A DNA stretch of 64,000 nucleotides. Origin: Bugula neritina (lineage: Eukaryota; Bryozoa; Gymnolaemata; Cheilostomatida; Bugulidae). The notes under the pieces are model-generated. The model searched no databases, was not told the origin of the DNA, and worked only from the letters and a program-made list of their open reading frames with translations. Positions 41,101 to 53,100 of the stretch are shown here, in pieces (position 1 is the first letter of the stretch; every line of letters begins with the position of its first letter). The position numbers were made by a program, and so were the translations under genes. The DNA lies in assembly GCA_964035545.1 (NCBI GenBank), contig OZ037766.1, forward strand, positions 10,239,722-10,303,721. The letters run 5' to 3'.

Positions 41101-44100
41101 AGCGTGTCTCAGAGACTGTGTACGTGACCGCGGTATAAGCGGCAGTAACAAAAGTCTAGAGAGGCCTCGCGTAGGAAAACAGGCAAAGAGCCGTGGGAGT
41201 TGTGATCACCACGAGAATCTCAACTTTTGCCTCGGCGGAATCTCACACGAGATTCATCCGCTGGAAGTGAAAAGCCCTAGTCACGTTTCACAACCACGCT
41301 GTCCGGTCTTTTCCTATGTTGATGCAGTCGAGAGTAGACGTGCCAGTAAACAGTAATCAGATACCACTTTCATTCCAAAATGTCTTACTATTCTGGATCG
41401 AAGGGTGAGTTAATTATGTTTTTGGTACGATAACTAGACTGCATCAGTCAGCTACACTAGCTAGCTGGAGATTCGATAATGATAAACAGTGGTGGGAATA
41501 CACGTCGACTTTGATTTTAAGTAATCTATCATAGCGAGTGTGTTCTCCATCAACTATTCATTAGCCTGAATCTCACGAGTGTAACTGAACAGAGTACCGG
41601 TCAGGCTGTACACGCCGACGGTGTCTCAGTGTATAATCTTTAACACTGCTACTCTTTCAGATCACACTCGAGTGACCACCTCCCGGTCACGAAACCAGCC
41701 AACCTCTCTGTCTATGGAAGAAGAGCCTGTAATGGAGAATGGCATACCAGTAGTACTCCGCCGACGACACCGTTGGGTGTCACCCACGACAGAGAGGAGA
41801 ATTGAAGAAGCCTGGGGACCCAGTGGACCACACCGAACCTGCCAGGTCTGCTTTGAGGAGTGCCCGTCGCACCGCTCCTTGCGTTTACATGTGGATGCCC
41901 ATTTCCTACTCCACTTCTGTCCCTGCGGCTTCCACGACGTCTACCCGTATCCCGTGACAGTACATAAGCTAAGCTGCTTCGCCGGAGAGAACCACACTGT
42001 TGATGAAGACAGTTTCCCCCTATACCTGGATGCCATCAAACCAGTCATCAGGAAGGCTATTACCCTGGCCGCACTAACGTCAGGGTTTCACGTACTGATA
42101 CTATCTGCCCGCCATAAGTCCCCTATGGTTCAGGGCCCACCTCCTACCCCCGTCAACCCTAGCGACACCCCAGAAGTAGAAGAAACAACCATATCCCGTA
42201 TCACGGAGACCCCCGTAACCCCACCAAGACCTAGCCAGCTGGCTAACGTAGAAGAGCGGCTTCTAAGACTGCAAGCCGAATTCACACAACTTGCCCCTGA
42301 CTTGCTGGATACGACGACAGGTCTATACCAGTTGAAAGACTCAGTGGGACGACTGAAGAGGCGGCTACGGGCCCGACAGGCTCGACACCGAGCACGGTCG
42401 CTACAAGAAGCAGAGTCCAACCAATGAGAATGCCTGGGGTAGGCACCTTCGTTGAGCTATAGCTCGTTTAGGATATGACGAGCGCTCCGACATTGGCCCG
42501 CGTGCTGGTAAGCACCCTCTCTCTTAATAGCTGACTAGATGTGTGTGATCGATCACCCTGTTGTCTTCTAATGTAAACGTTGTCGTGTTTAACTATTTCT
42601 TTTCTTACTCTTTGTGGGTTTACTTATGAATATTTCCTTTTTGGATTATTGTATGGTTTTTCATTATGTTTTTTATTATTGTGTTATCAGAAAGTAGGGC
42701 TTTCTGCTGGGGGGGACGGTGTAGTGAGTAGTGCAAGTACAAATACAGGAATCGCCCTCTCCCTATTCTTGGAATACTTAGACTCTTATGTAGCAACCAA
42801 TTAGCAGCTCCGGAAGATATGCTTCCGAGTCACGTGACACTTCCCGGGTTAATAAGATTATATCACGTTGTTGTAAGCGGAGGCTTGTAGTAGTAACATG
42901 TGTTAGTAGTTGACTCTTGTATAGGATAATTTGATGTGATGTTTGTTTTATGCTTTATTGTGGATAATAAATATAATTACTCGACAGCTACCCTAGTAAT
43001 TGATAACAGAATAACCAGCTAACTATACGCAAGTAAATAACTCACGCTCAGTAATTGCACAAATTACTACAATATTTAAATTTATTGAAGATTGTCTGTT
43101 ACATAGCTCTGTCCTGGTAATAGTAATAATAAAATAATATTAGTATATGTACTCTTAGCTAATAATGGTTACATGAATCAGCAAAATGTTTTTCCTAATG
43201 CTACAACCTTATAGAAGCATCTTCCTTCATAAGCTCAAGTCATCACGGCTAGTAGTTCGTTTATTCAAGATCTTGTTCTAATTTACTTTTATTTGTTTGG
43301 ACTTCTATCAATTTAAAGCAATTATATTAATTTCTAAAAATATTATTTGAATAACAAAACTAATTCAAAATCATTAAATGCTAGCCATCAGAAATTTGAG
43401 TGTACAATGTCGTATCTATAAAATGTCAAGTTTAGCTACGAATTCCTGTACAAGCATAAAGAAGATAGGCATGTATGCTTTGGGTTTTCATTGATAACTT
43501 GATGTATATACATGTGAAGGTGGTCATACTTACAGCTGATTGGTTGGGGTTTGTTTATACACATGGTATACACCCTTAATCAACTCTGGTTAAGTCAAGG
43601 ATATACAGTCGGTAGTTAGGTAGTATGTTAAAGACCAACACTTTATCGTGACAAATAGTAATAATATATATTATGTATTTAGTCTAAACTCTAAAATAAT
43701 TATACACGTAGCTGTTGAAAGCATTCTCACAACTGTCTGTTGAAAAGTTAAGTTGATTATTGAGTTGGTAGTTGCAACAAATAACTGGTTGACTAATGGA
43801 CCCAAATCTCTAAGGGCCTGCTATGTGTGACCAACAACTGCCACCTAATTAGAATGGTCAAGAGTAAATAAAATATTCAAGCTGATGTCTTTGTAGTTGG
43901 TGAGAAGGATTTGAAATGCTTTGACGATAATGCCTGGGTGCTGAGCAGTTACCGAGTTTGGCGTTACGCGAGAAGTACCTGCAATGAAACGTTGGGGGAC
44001 TATTTCTATTTGTTTGCAAACTTTCTCTATGACGTGTCTACACCTGTGAGTAGTTTCATTTAGCAAATATTCTGTTTGACCTACTTTTACAAAGTGTTAC

Positions 44101-47100
44101 CTCATTGAATACAAATAAAATACAATGATGAGGTAGTTTAAAGAAAACTTATCTAGCCTGTTCGCTAGCGGAAAATTCTTATGTATGAAGTTTGTTGACC
44201 ATATAGGGAAAAAGCAATTTAGCTTATAAAATATTTGCGTAACTAATTATATTTCCTAGATTATGTTGTTGTAATTTTTTGCTCTTTAATTTTTGATATT
44301 TCATGCAATCATGTAGGTACTTTTTTATCTAAATATTTTAGTTTAATGTTATACACTTAGAGTACATAATAATGTAGATATATGTAAATTATACTATAAA
44401 TTTGTATTTAGTGATATTAATTTTATTTAGCTTGCCATATGCCCAGGTTCAGAGTAAATGCAATAAGTCTCAACTACACATGAGTAAATTAAGTATAATG
44501 ACATTATTCTGAACATATGTTCTCATAAATCTTTATAACATTGATATTACTGACATATTAGTATAAGTAAATTCAATAGCAGTATGGGATTATTCTATAT
44601 ATTTAATGCATAGTTGTATTTCAAAGCTTTTCATTTTAAGCTGATCTCCAGAATGTTGATGCTGTCATAATTTTTCTGACCCTAATATCTACAAATTAAG
44701 CAACTGGGGAATTTTTTTAACAAAAAGTAATTTTTGGTGCCTTGATGTTCTAAATAAGTGCATTACACTTAAATATTTACTTAGAATTGATTGTCTAAAA
44801 ACCCTGAATTAAGATCATCTACAAACATAATTAGTTACTTACCTTGAAGCTATATTATGAATAATTGATGCAAGTGAAGATTTCTATGTATGATGAGCAC
44901 TATATAAAATTGTAAAGAAAGATATATGTTAGATATATATACACACACAGCCTATATATACATACATACTTGTGTGTATATAAATATTGATTGCTATGTA
45001 TATTGCTTCACTATATGCTTTTGAGCAAATTAACAAGTTTTTCATGTATTTGGTGTTTTTATAACATAAAAGGAATTTTGCATTCAATTTTCTCTCAGTT
45101 TTTTACTAAGCAGTACATTAGGTTATTTTCTAAGCTATGGAAAGTTGTTCTTTATTACTACTCATATTATAAGCCTTTGCAATAGTGGTATTTAGCAGGA
45201 TGGCAATGTATAACTATATAGGAGTCTTCAAACAAAGTTTACAGAGTTTAAAATGCTTTATCAATCAAATTTAGTCCCATGGTTTTGGATATTTCTCAAT
45301 ACAAATTTATGTAGATTCTATTGTCTAAAAATAAAGTAAACGGTAGATTGATAAGTTGATGAGTTTAATTTGAAAGAAAATCTTACGAAACTTTTAAGTT
45401 CTCAATGTAAAACATTTTATAAAAGTGTGTTATAACTTTTACCTTCCAGTTTTTACTTGTTAAATTTTGGGCCTCTGTCATTTGCTGTCCGCAATAAGTT
45501 TAAGACAGCAAAATGATCTATTAAGCTTGACATATATTCAATATTATCAGTTATTTTGACAGTCATGCACATTATATCTAACTTGGTTAATGGATAAAAT
45601 TGATTTTTGGTAAGCATTCCTATTGGGACTAATAGAAAATTACTTTGCACCGTATGGCATCCTCAATTGGTCAACATCTCATTATACAGGCACAAGCTTA
45701 TATTTATTCAAATGTAATGGATTAGCCTTCTTAGAGCTGCTTCAGCTCCTTATGGCCAATGAATCTTGGAAGTCAAGTTGACCAATCGATGAATTATATT
45801 TATATAATAATATCAAAATTCTAGGTATAGGCTTTAGACTCATAGAATGCCAGTTGGTTCTTACACTTGTTTTTTTACTACTACCGAAGTTTGTGTAATT
45901 TTAAGGTTCCATTAGAAAAGTATTAAAGCATTAATTGTAAAAAACATTATTGACTTCATACGTAGAAGCTGAGTGCATCCAATGTACTCAGTTAGATTTG
46001 TTTAGGGAATTGAGGCTAGTAAATTAACCATACTCAATAAAAATGCTTATTATTTTACTACTAGAAGTTAATTGACAATGATTGTTGATAGTAGCATCAG
46101 CTTGGAAATTGATTAACTGTTTTTAATAATCATAGGGACTAGAAATTATGGAGTGCAATGTTTCCTCAGTCAACACTGATTTATTTGATGATACTACACT
46201 CCATCTTCCAAAGCAGCTAAAGAAAGGTTTGTTATATTTTATTGTCGTTAACTCTATTAAGATTTATCAAACAAAATTTTATTCTTAATAATAATAAAAA
46301 GTTAATCTGAAGAATAGACTCTGAAAAGAACTAAAAAGATTATTACTAATTCTTTATTATTGTCTTACATTTTATAATTATAATTATTATAAGTTTAAAC
46401 TTTAGACCTGTAGTTTGACAGCAACAATTTTATTTTTTCTAGTACAGTAAACCTCCTGCTGCATTTTTTGCTATGATTTGAGTCCATGTTGCACATAAAA
46501 CTGTTTTGCATTCGTTCCAACTAAATTCTGATTAATGCATTTATAATTAATAATATGAGTTATATCTGTTTTTTAAATTCTCTAGAAGCTAAAGAGATAA
46601 TAAATTAAATATAGACATTCTTATTTAAAATTTGGAAAGTGTTAGCTGCCTGGGCAGTGGGATAGCATAGCTTGTAACTAAGCAACTGAATCTACTATAA
46701 TAGTACTCTTAAATATGATTATAAAAAAGTTAACTGATGTTCAACCAACAGTAATATTATTATGATTAGAGTTGTTGGCCAATATCAACACCAACATAAA
46801 TACTTATAGCCTATTATGCTTTATTTTAAAAGATATTTCCGCAAAAACATGGCTGTTGAAACCACAGTTAAAATATGAAACATAATATTCAGATGGGGAC
46901 ATTTTTGACAAAATAATTTTCTTTGTGTATTCCTTAGAAAATTTTTATGCAGTATTTATAAATAACAGTTACTATGAATCTTATAAAGAGATGCGCTTGT
47001 GCATAAATTATTCTATATTTCTACTCAGCTAGTTAAAGTATGTCAGTTTTGCACATTTCATCACATCCAGGCTTTTCTGAGTATGCAACTTGCATTATGC

Positions 47101-50100
47101 AACACACTCTGGTTTTCAAAAAAAGCTGGTAACTTAAAATAGCCATAATTTTGAGAAAATATCTTCTCAAACGTTGAGAAGAGCCTTTAAAATTCTAGAT
47201 AATCAGAAAAATAATGAACTATATTGGTTTCACTCAAAATAATGTATTTGTAGTAATCATTTCTTTTCCTATGTCAGTAATGAAACTTACAATTGATGCA
47301 AATATTATTTTTAAACCAATTACTGTTAAGATATGAAAGAGTGCTAGGAAGCAAAAAACTTTTAATTGTTCTAAAATTAATAAGCACTTCTAAAAATGTA
47401 TTATAATATGTTTCTGTGGTACTTTGGCTAAACATGTGAGTAACCCCTCTACAATATAATTGTTTAAATTATAAAAGTTCTAGGTTTGCATATACAAGTG
47501 TATAAAGACAGATAGTCTATGATTATCACATGTACTATAGATCTCACCCCCATGATGTTTGAGTTACCCTACATTATCATTGGGGTCCTCCTCTTTGGTA
47601 TACTGATCATCATAGTAGTCTTCATATGCTGGAGGTTAAAAGGGCATCACAAAACCTCTAAATACACCTCCAATAAGGCTTCTTGGCATGTAAACAGCAA
47701 GGATATTGTACTCTTTGAATGCAACGACCCTGGTCTAGAGGATACAAGCAGTCTATACTTACAGGTAGATTTACTTGCCTCTGTGCTAAAGAAACATTCA
47801 CACAGAAACATACTTACATAATAACACATTTTATTATGAGAATTATATTATAGCATTGTATAAGTTTTATGGTCAAGAGTAGGAATAGAAACTATAAGTG
47901 TTATTCTTCAGGCATCAGAGTTTGTGACCGACAGCGAGAAACTAGATGCAGCTGTGAAGGAATTTACCACAGACTTTGGTCACTTCAAGGATCAGCCAGT
48001 TTGTTTGAAAAAAATCATAATAAAAGACTTTCAGCCTACAACTCAGCAAGAGAAAGAACTAGAGCTTGTAAGTTTTGTATCACTATATTGTAAAGGTTAT
48101 AGTTATAGGTTAATGAGCATGTGCACATATATGCATGTGTTAATGTGCTAATGCACTGAAAGTTATATTCTAATTTGCTAGTAGAAATATGTATTCCTTA
48201 TAACTTTTGGTGACTAGAGAATAAAGTAGATGTAAATGTAAATAAAAAGGTGTGCCTCTACTATCAAATATAGTTTGGGGGAAAAAAATTTTTAAGACAA
48301 AATATGCCAATATTTGACTGTCAATATATAGGATGAGTGCATAGCAAAGGATGACATAAACAGATGGACTAGCCTTCAACCTACTTCGTATAAAATATAC
48401 AGTGTATAAAATATACAGTGTATAAAATACCTACATTGTATATAAAATACATTGTATATAAAATACATTGTATATAAAATACATTGTGTATAAAATACAT
48501 TGTATAAATTGCCTACTAATGATGCAAGAAGAATGTCTCTAAGCTAGCAATATAATATCAAGACTGTACTCTAATATTTCTGCTGCAGATGGTGGGCACT
48601 CATCATGAGAATCTCGCTACATTCTTTGGAGTGTGTATCAAACCTTCCCACATACTGCTGATCACTCAATACTGTATTAAAGGAAGTCTGGAGGTAAGCA
48701 ATTTGCTCCATATGTTGCATGTGTTGCATTAATTTTCAGATTTTCTTACTCTGATATTGTGTTACAGTGTTGCTTGTTATCAAGCTGACATTTTTAAACT
48801 TTGTCTTTGTACAATACAGGAGATTTTTCTGTTTGAACCGGTGCATATGGATGAGACCTTCATAGCATCTATAGTCATGGACATTGTAAGAGGAATGACG
48901 TATATACATAAGAACTGTCAACTTGGTGTCCATGGTAATCTTAAGAGCTCTAACTGCCTTGTCACTGGTAGATGGGTTGTGAAACTCTCTGGGTTTGGTC
49001 TCTCAGGTTTACGGACTAAGCACAGGGAAGACAAAGGTATAACACTACATGAATAAAAACTTTTATATAATGTTGGATATTACTACAATAAGCAAAACCT
49101 CATAACAAGCAATTAACTTAAACAAATATTTAATGTCGCTTCCATTAAAGCCGGCATTGCAAAAATATATACTATGCAGCTCTCGTATTTATTTACAAAT
49201 TGTTAAAAATTAAATAATTAATTAGGCATTAAAGTAAAGTTAGATATTTTATCATTTGTTTTTTATAAACGGAATATAATATTTAAATTACATAAGTTTC
49301 TTCCTTATTATAAATTCCTTGTATAGATTACTTAAAATATAGAAATAAGCTGTGTGATGACTGTGTACTTAATGTAATTACCTGCAGATCAGCTGTGGTG
49401 TGCACCTGAGGTGATCAAACATTCAGAAGTTGCTTCTCAAAAAGCTGATGTATATTCCTTTGGAATTATACTGTATGAAGTGATTGGAAAGAGGGGGCCC
49501 TTTGGGAAAGGCTATGCCTTTTCAGTTCAAGAGCTAGAAGGTATGTCAAAATAGTATATGAATTAAAACATATATAAAAAACATTAGCAGCACAAACCCT
49601 CTAAAACATAATGCATATAGTGTATTATAGCATATAATAAGCATTCCATATAAAAACATGCAACACACTCTGAAAGATCGAAGGTTTTAGCTCAAAATTT
49701 TCTTTAATAAACATTTCAAGTGTGCTTCAAGTGTTTTTATTGACAATAACTTTTCTATAGTCAAACAGTTGCTATTCCTTGAGTTATACAAGTCAACAGA
49801 TTGACATGTATTTCAATTGTTATGTGCTGATAGATTATAAGTCAACCCTATAGTGACAGCTGATTAGATTTTTATAGCATGTTTAGAGGCTTTACTTCTT
49901 GTGCACTTTTCTTTTGTCTTTTTCCCAGGTGTAGTGCTCTTGTGTACTTTTCTTTAATTTATCTTCAGTCACAAAGCTTTTCCTTGAGGTTTGTAGTTTG
50001 CTGCACTGTAGAATTAGATTATATATAAGTTTAGATAAGAAACTTATAACATGCTTTGTGAGTTGATATAACTGATTCAGGTAGACTTTAGCATCCCTTA

Positions 50101-53100
50101 GGAAATATCATTGATTGCAGTACTACCTTCAGTGATGTAACTTTAATCGGTCAATGAACAGTTTAAATGTATTTATATTTTTCTTATAGTTTTAATTAAC
50201 CCAATCGCATAATAATAAAATGCTTTAAATAATGTACTTTATATACATATAATTACCCGTATTTCCTGAATGTATTAAATCTTAGTGCATGACCATGAAA
50301 CTTCAGTTCTACCCTGGCTATTGCCTGTTTATTACTTTGGCTCTATTTATAGCTTTAGTTCTTAACATAAGCGAAAACCTCTACCACCCAGAAACATCCT
50401 GGCTATGCTGTGAAGATTATTTGAAGAATATAATGCTATCATGCTGGCAATGTCCCCCAAGACTTCGTCCGGATTTTCCTTCCCTGAATAACCAGCTAAA
50501 ACCTCTTCGGGCCATCATGTGAGTTATCTCACCTTGCTATTACTCATTAGTCTATTTTCAACTTATACAAGGACGGTTCATGTATTTCCTATAACCACCC
50601 CACAATAATAAACTAAAAAATGTTGTTTTAGTTTAATATCAAACAAACATTAATTGATTGTTTATTCCACTATGTAATTGTTACAAAGTGATTGCATTAT
50701 TATTTAACTGTAAGTTTGGAATAACTTTTCAATCTCATATTTTGTTGTTTCAAATAAAGATGTATAATTTTTGTTGTTGAAAAGCTGGTAAATAAATGCT
50801 TTAATTTGCAAAAAACTTTTTAAGGTTTTCAGTTTTACATTATAATAATGGGGGGGGGGGGAATTCATAGGCTGCATAAATAAAGAGTAACCAGGCTAGG
50901 ATTGGACACCTCAGGCTATCAAGTTGAAAAACCTGCCTCTTAGATCCAATAAACAGTTCTGAATAGATTCTGAATAAAACAGTTTTATAGAATATTGGCT
51001 ATTTTTAAATAAATCAAAACTAAATAGGCACTGCATCATTGCATATCTATTTTAGCAGTTACTTTTTACAAATTATAAGGCTAGCTGAAAATACTTATTA
51101 TTTCAATCCAAAATAAGTCTAACTATTAAGGTCTTCCATTTCTTATGATAACTATTAATGGAACTTTTTTTGCATCAATTGTGTGGAAATTGTTCTAAAT
51201 CATATTTTTAGAGTGAATTTGATTCTTTTGGGAAATATATTTCTTGAACCTCTATAACTCGAATAATTGAATATAAATAAAATATTGCTCATATACGCAG
51301 GATATGTTACTATATCTAGCACTGCTATAGGCCATATACCTGTTAACAACATATCTCAAATATTATGAGCTAGTAAGTTTATGATCTTTAGGTTTGTATT
51401 ATTGTACAAAGCTAAAACAATTTTTATTTTTAGTCTAGTAAAATGGTTTTTTTATACCTGGTCTAAATTTTGTTTAATGATTACCCAATGAATGCAGGAA
51501 TGGGCGGTCTATTGTGGATAACATGCTAGTCATGATGGAACGATATCAAATGAGATTGGAAGATTTAGTTGAGGAAAAAACCTCTCAGCTTCAACTGGAG
51601 AAAAAGAAAACAGAAAATTTGTTACACAGGATGCTGCCACCGTATGTATCCTTCTAGAAAATTCCAAATGTATAAAGACATATTAATTTCAATTTGTCTG
51701 TAGTTGTAGAATTTCTCATATTTTTGAAAAAAAGTGTTGTAGTAGCTGGATTAATTCATACTTACATAAAAAAAGGTTGTATTTTTACTGCTGACAGCAC
51801 CAAGACAAATTAAAAATAAAGGGAATTTCAAAAAAGATTTTATTCTAATAAGAATACTTTAGCAAATAAAGTGAGGCTTTCACTAAAGTGTTGAAGTTTC
51901 TTCCTAACTGCAGCTAATCTAAATATCATTGAACTGAAGTTACATGCTATCTGATAGGAGAAGGTGCTGTTTTAGGCAAGTTGCCGATCAGCTGATATCT
52001 GGAAAGAAAGTTTTACCAGAGAGTTATTCTTGCATAACTGTCTTCTTTTCTGACATATGCGGTTTCACCAACCTTGCTTCTACTTCAACACCCATTCAGG
52101 TTAGTATAAACTTGTTTTAAATCCAGTGTTGCAGCCAATGGACTCTGTAGAATTAGAGACAGGAAAACAGGCATTGCATAGTTGTAATGCCTAATAAGTA
52201 ATTATGAAGTGTTGCTTTTTTGTAGTTGTGATTTTTGTGGAATTAAAATAGGTGTTTCCCAAACTAATTTTTTGTAGGCTGAAATTTAATTGGTATAGCA
52301 ATAGCTATTTTGTGAAGCAATAAGGAATTTAGTTTAAGTAGTTGACACCTTCTAATTATAAAAACTATCTGGGGGTGAAAGCCTTTGTGTGAATAGCAAC
52401 TTCAATGTAATAATGTAATAATCGATAATTGTATTTAATAATCTAAAATTTATTGATTTGTTATTTAACCAAAATGTAATATATGTTGAGATATTACCAA
52501 CTTTTGATTTAAAAAAAGAAATGTTCAAATTCTAGTTTTCACATAAGAAAATGATTAGTTCTATGCATAAACTTTAGTCATTGTTACGTCAAATTTATTA
52601 AAAAAGGTATTAAATTGTATGTAGGTTAGAAAGCAGAGTGGAATAAGATTATTAATGGTGTGAAGGGTGTTTATGTTATGCGTTTGCTTTGATAGACTCA
52701 GAGACCATTGAGAAATTAGTATTTATTAATTGCTCTAGATATTAAGGTCCACTCTAAGCATATAATAGATCTACAAACACAAACTGACTACTATGAATAA
52801 CATGAATTAAAGAGTATCACTTTGAATGAACAGCAAAAGTTTTGTTTCTGCCACATTTGCTTATACACACATGTGCTTGCAATGTACTAAATTTCATGTG
52901 TTGCCTAATTGCATTGTTTTCAATCAACAAAAATTGGAAACAATTTTTCCCTTTTTTTTCATAATTGGTATTTCATGTTATTTTCTTCATATTTTACTTA
53001 GTTGGTTTTTTAGTTGTTGACAACCTCAGAATTGTGCTGCAAAATGCTTTAGCCAAAGAAATTACCTATAGATGGATTTGGAGAGTATTTACTTAGGCAG

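Larger units (their letters stand above)
37812..43071 (+). mobile_element. non-autonomous Ty3/Gypsy-type LTR retrotransposon, 5260 bp
   Basis: Two 352-bp LTRs (37812-38163 and 42720-43071) that appear identical base for base bound the element. Both begin TGTAGT and end ACTACA, and ATAT flanks both sides (37808-37811, 43072-43075). Between them lie a primer-binding site, gag, a protease/integrase-finger frame, a third spliced gene and a purine tract. Reverse transcriptase, RNase H and the integrase catalytic core are missing, so another element must supply them. It sits in intron 7 of the guanylate cyclase in sense orientation. Its interior is markedly GC-richer than the host sequence, which together with the LTR identity points to recent arrival. 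Confidence 0.95.

Noticed and set aside
39151-41151. Several minus-strand and alternate-frame ORFs in the retroelement
   Set aside because: They mirror the GC-rich gag/pol sequence in other frames; only the domain-bearing frames are real.
42577-42710. Hydrophobic frame between the third retroelement gene and the 3' LTR, possible envelope TM
   Set aside because: It has no ATG and no signal or ectodomain, and T-rich sequence explains the Phe/Leu content.
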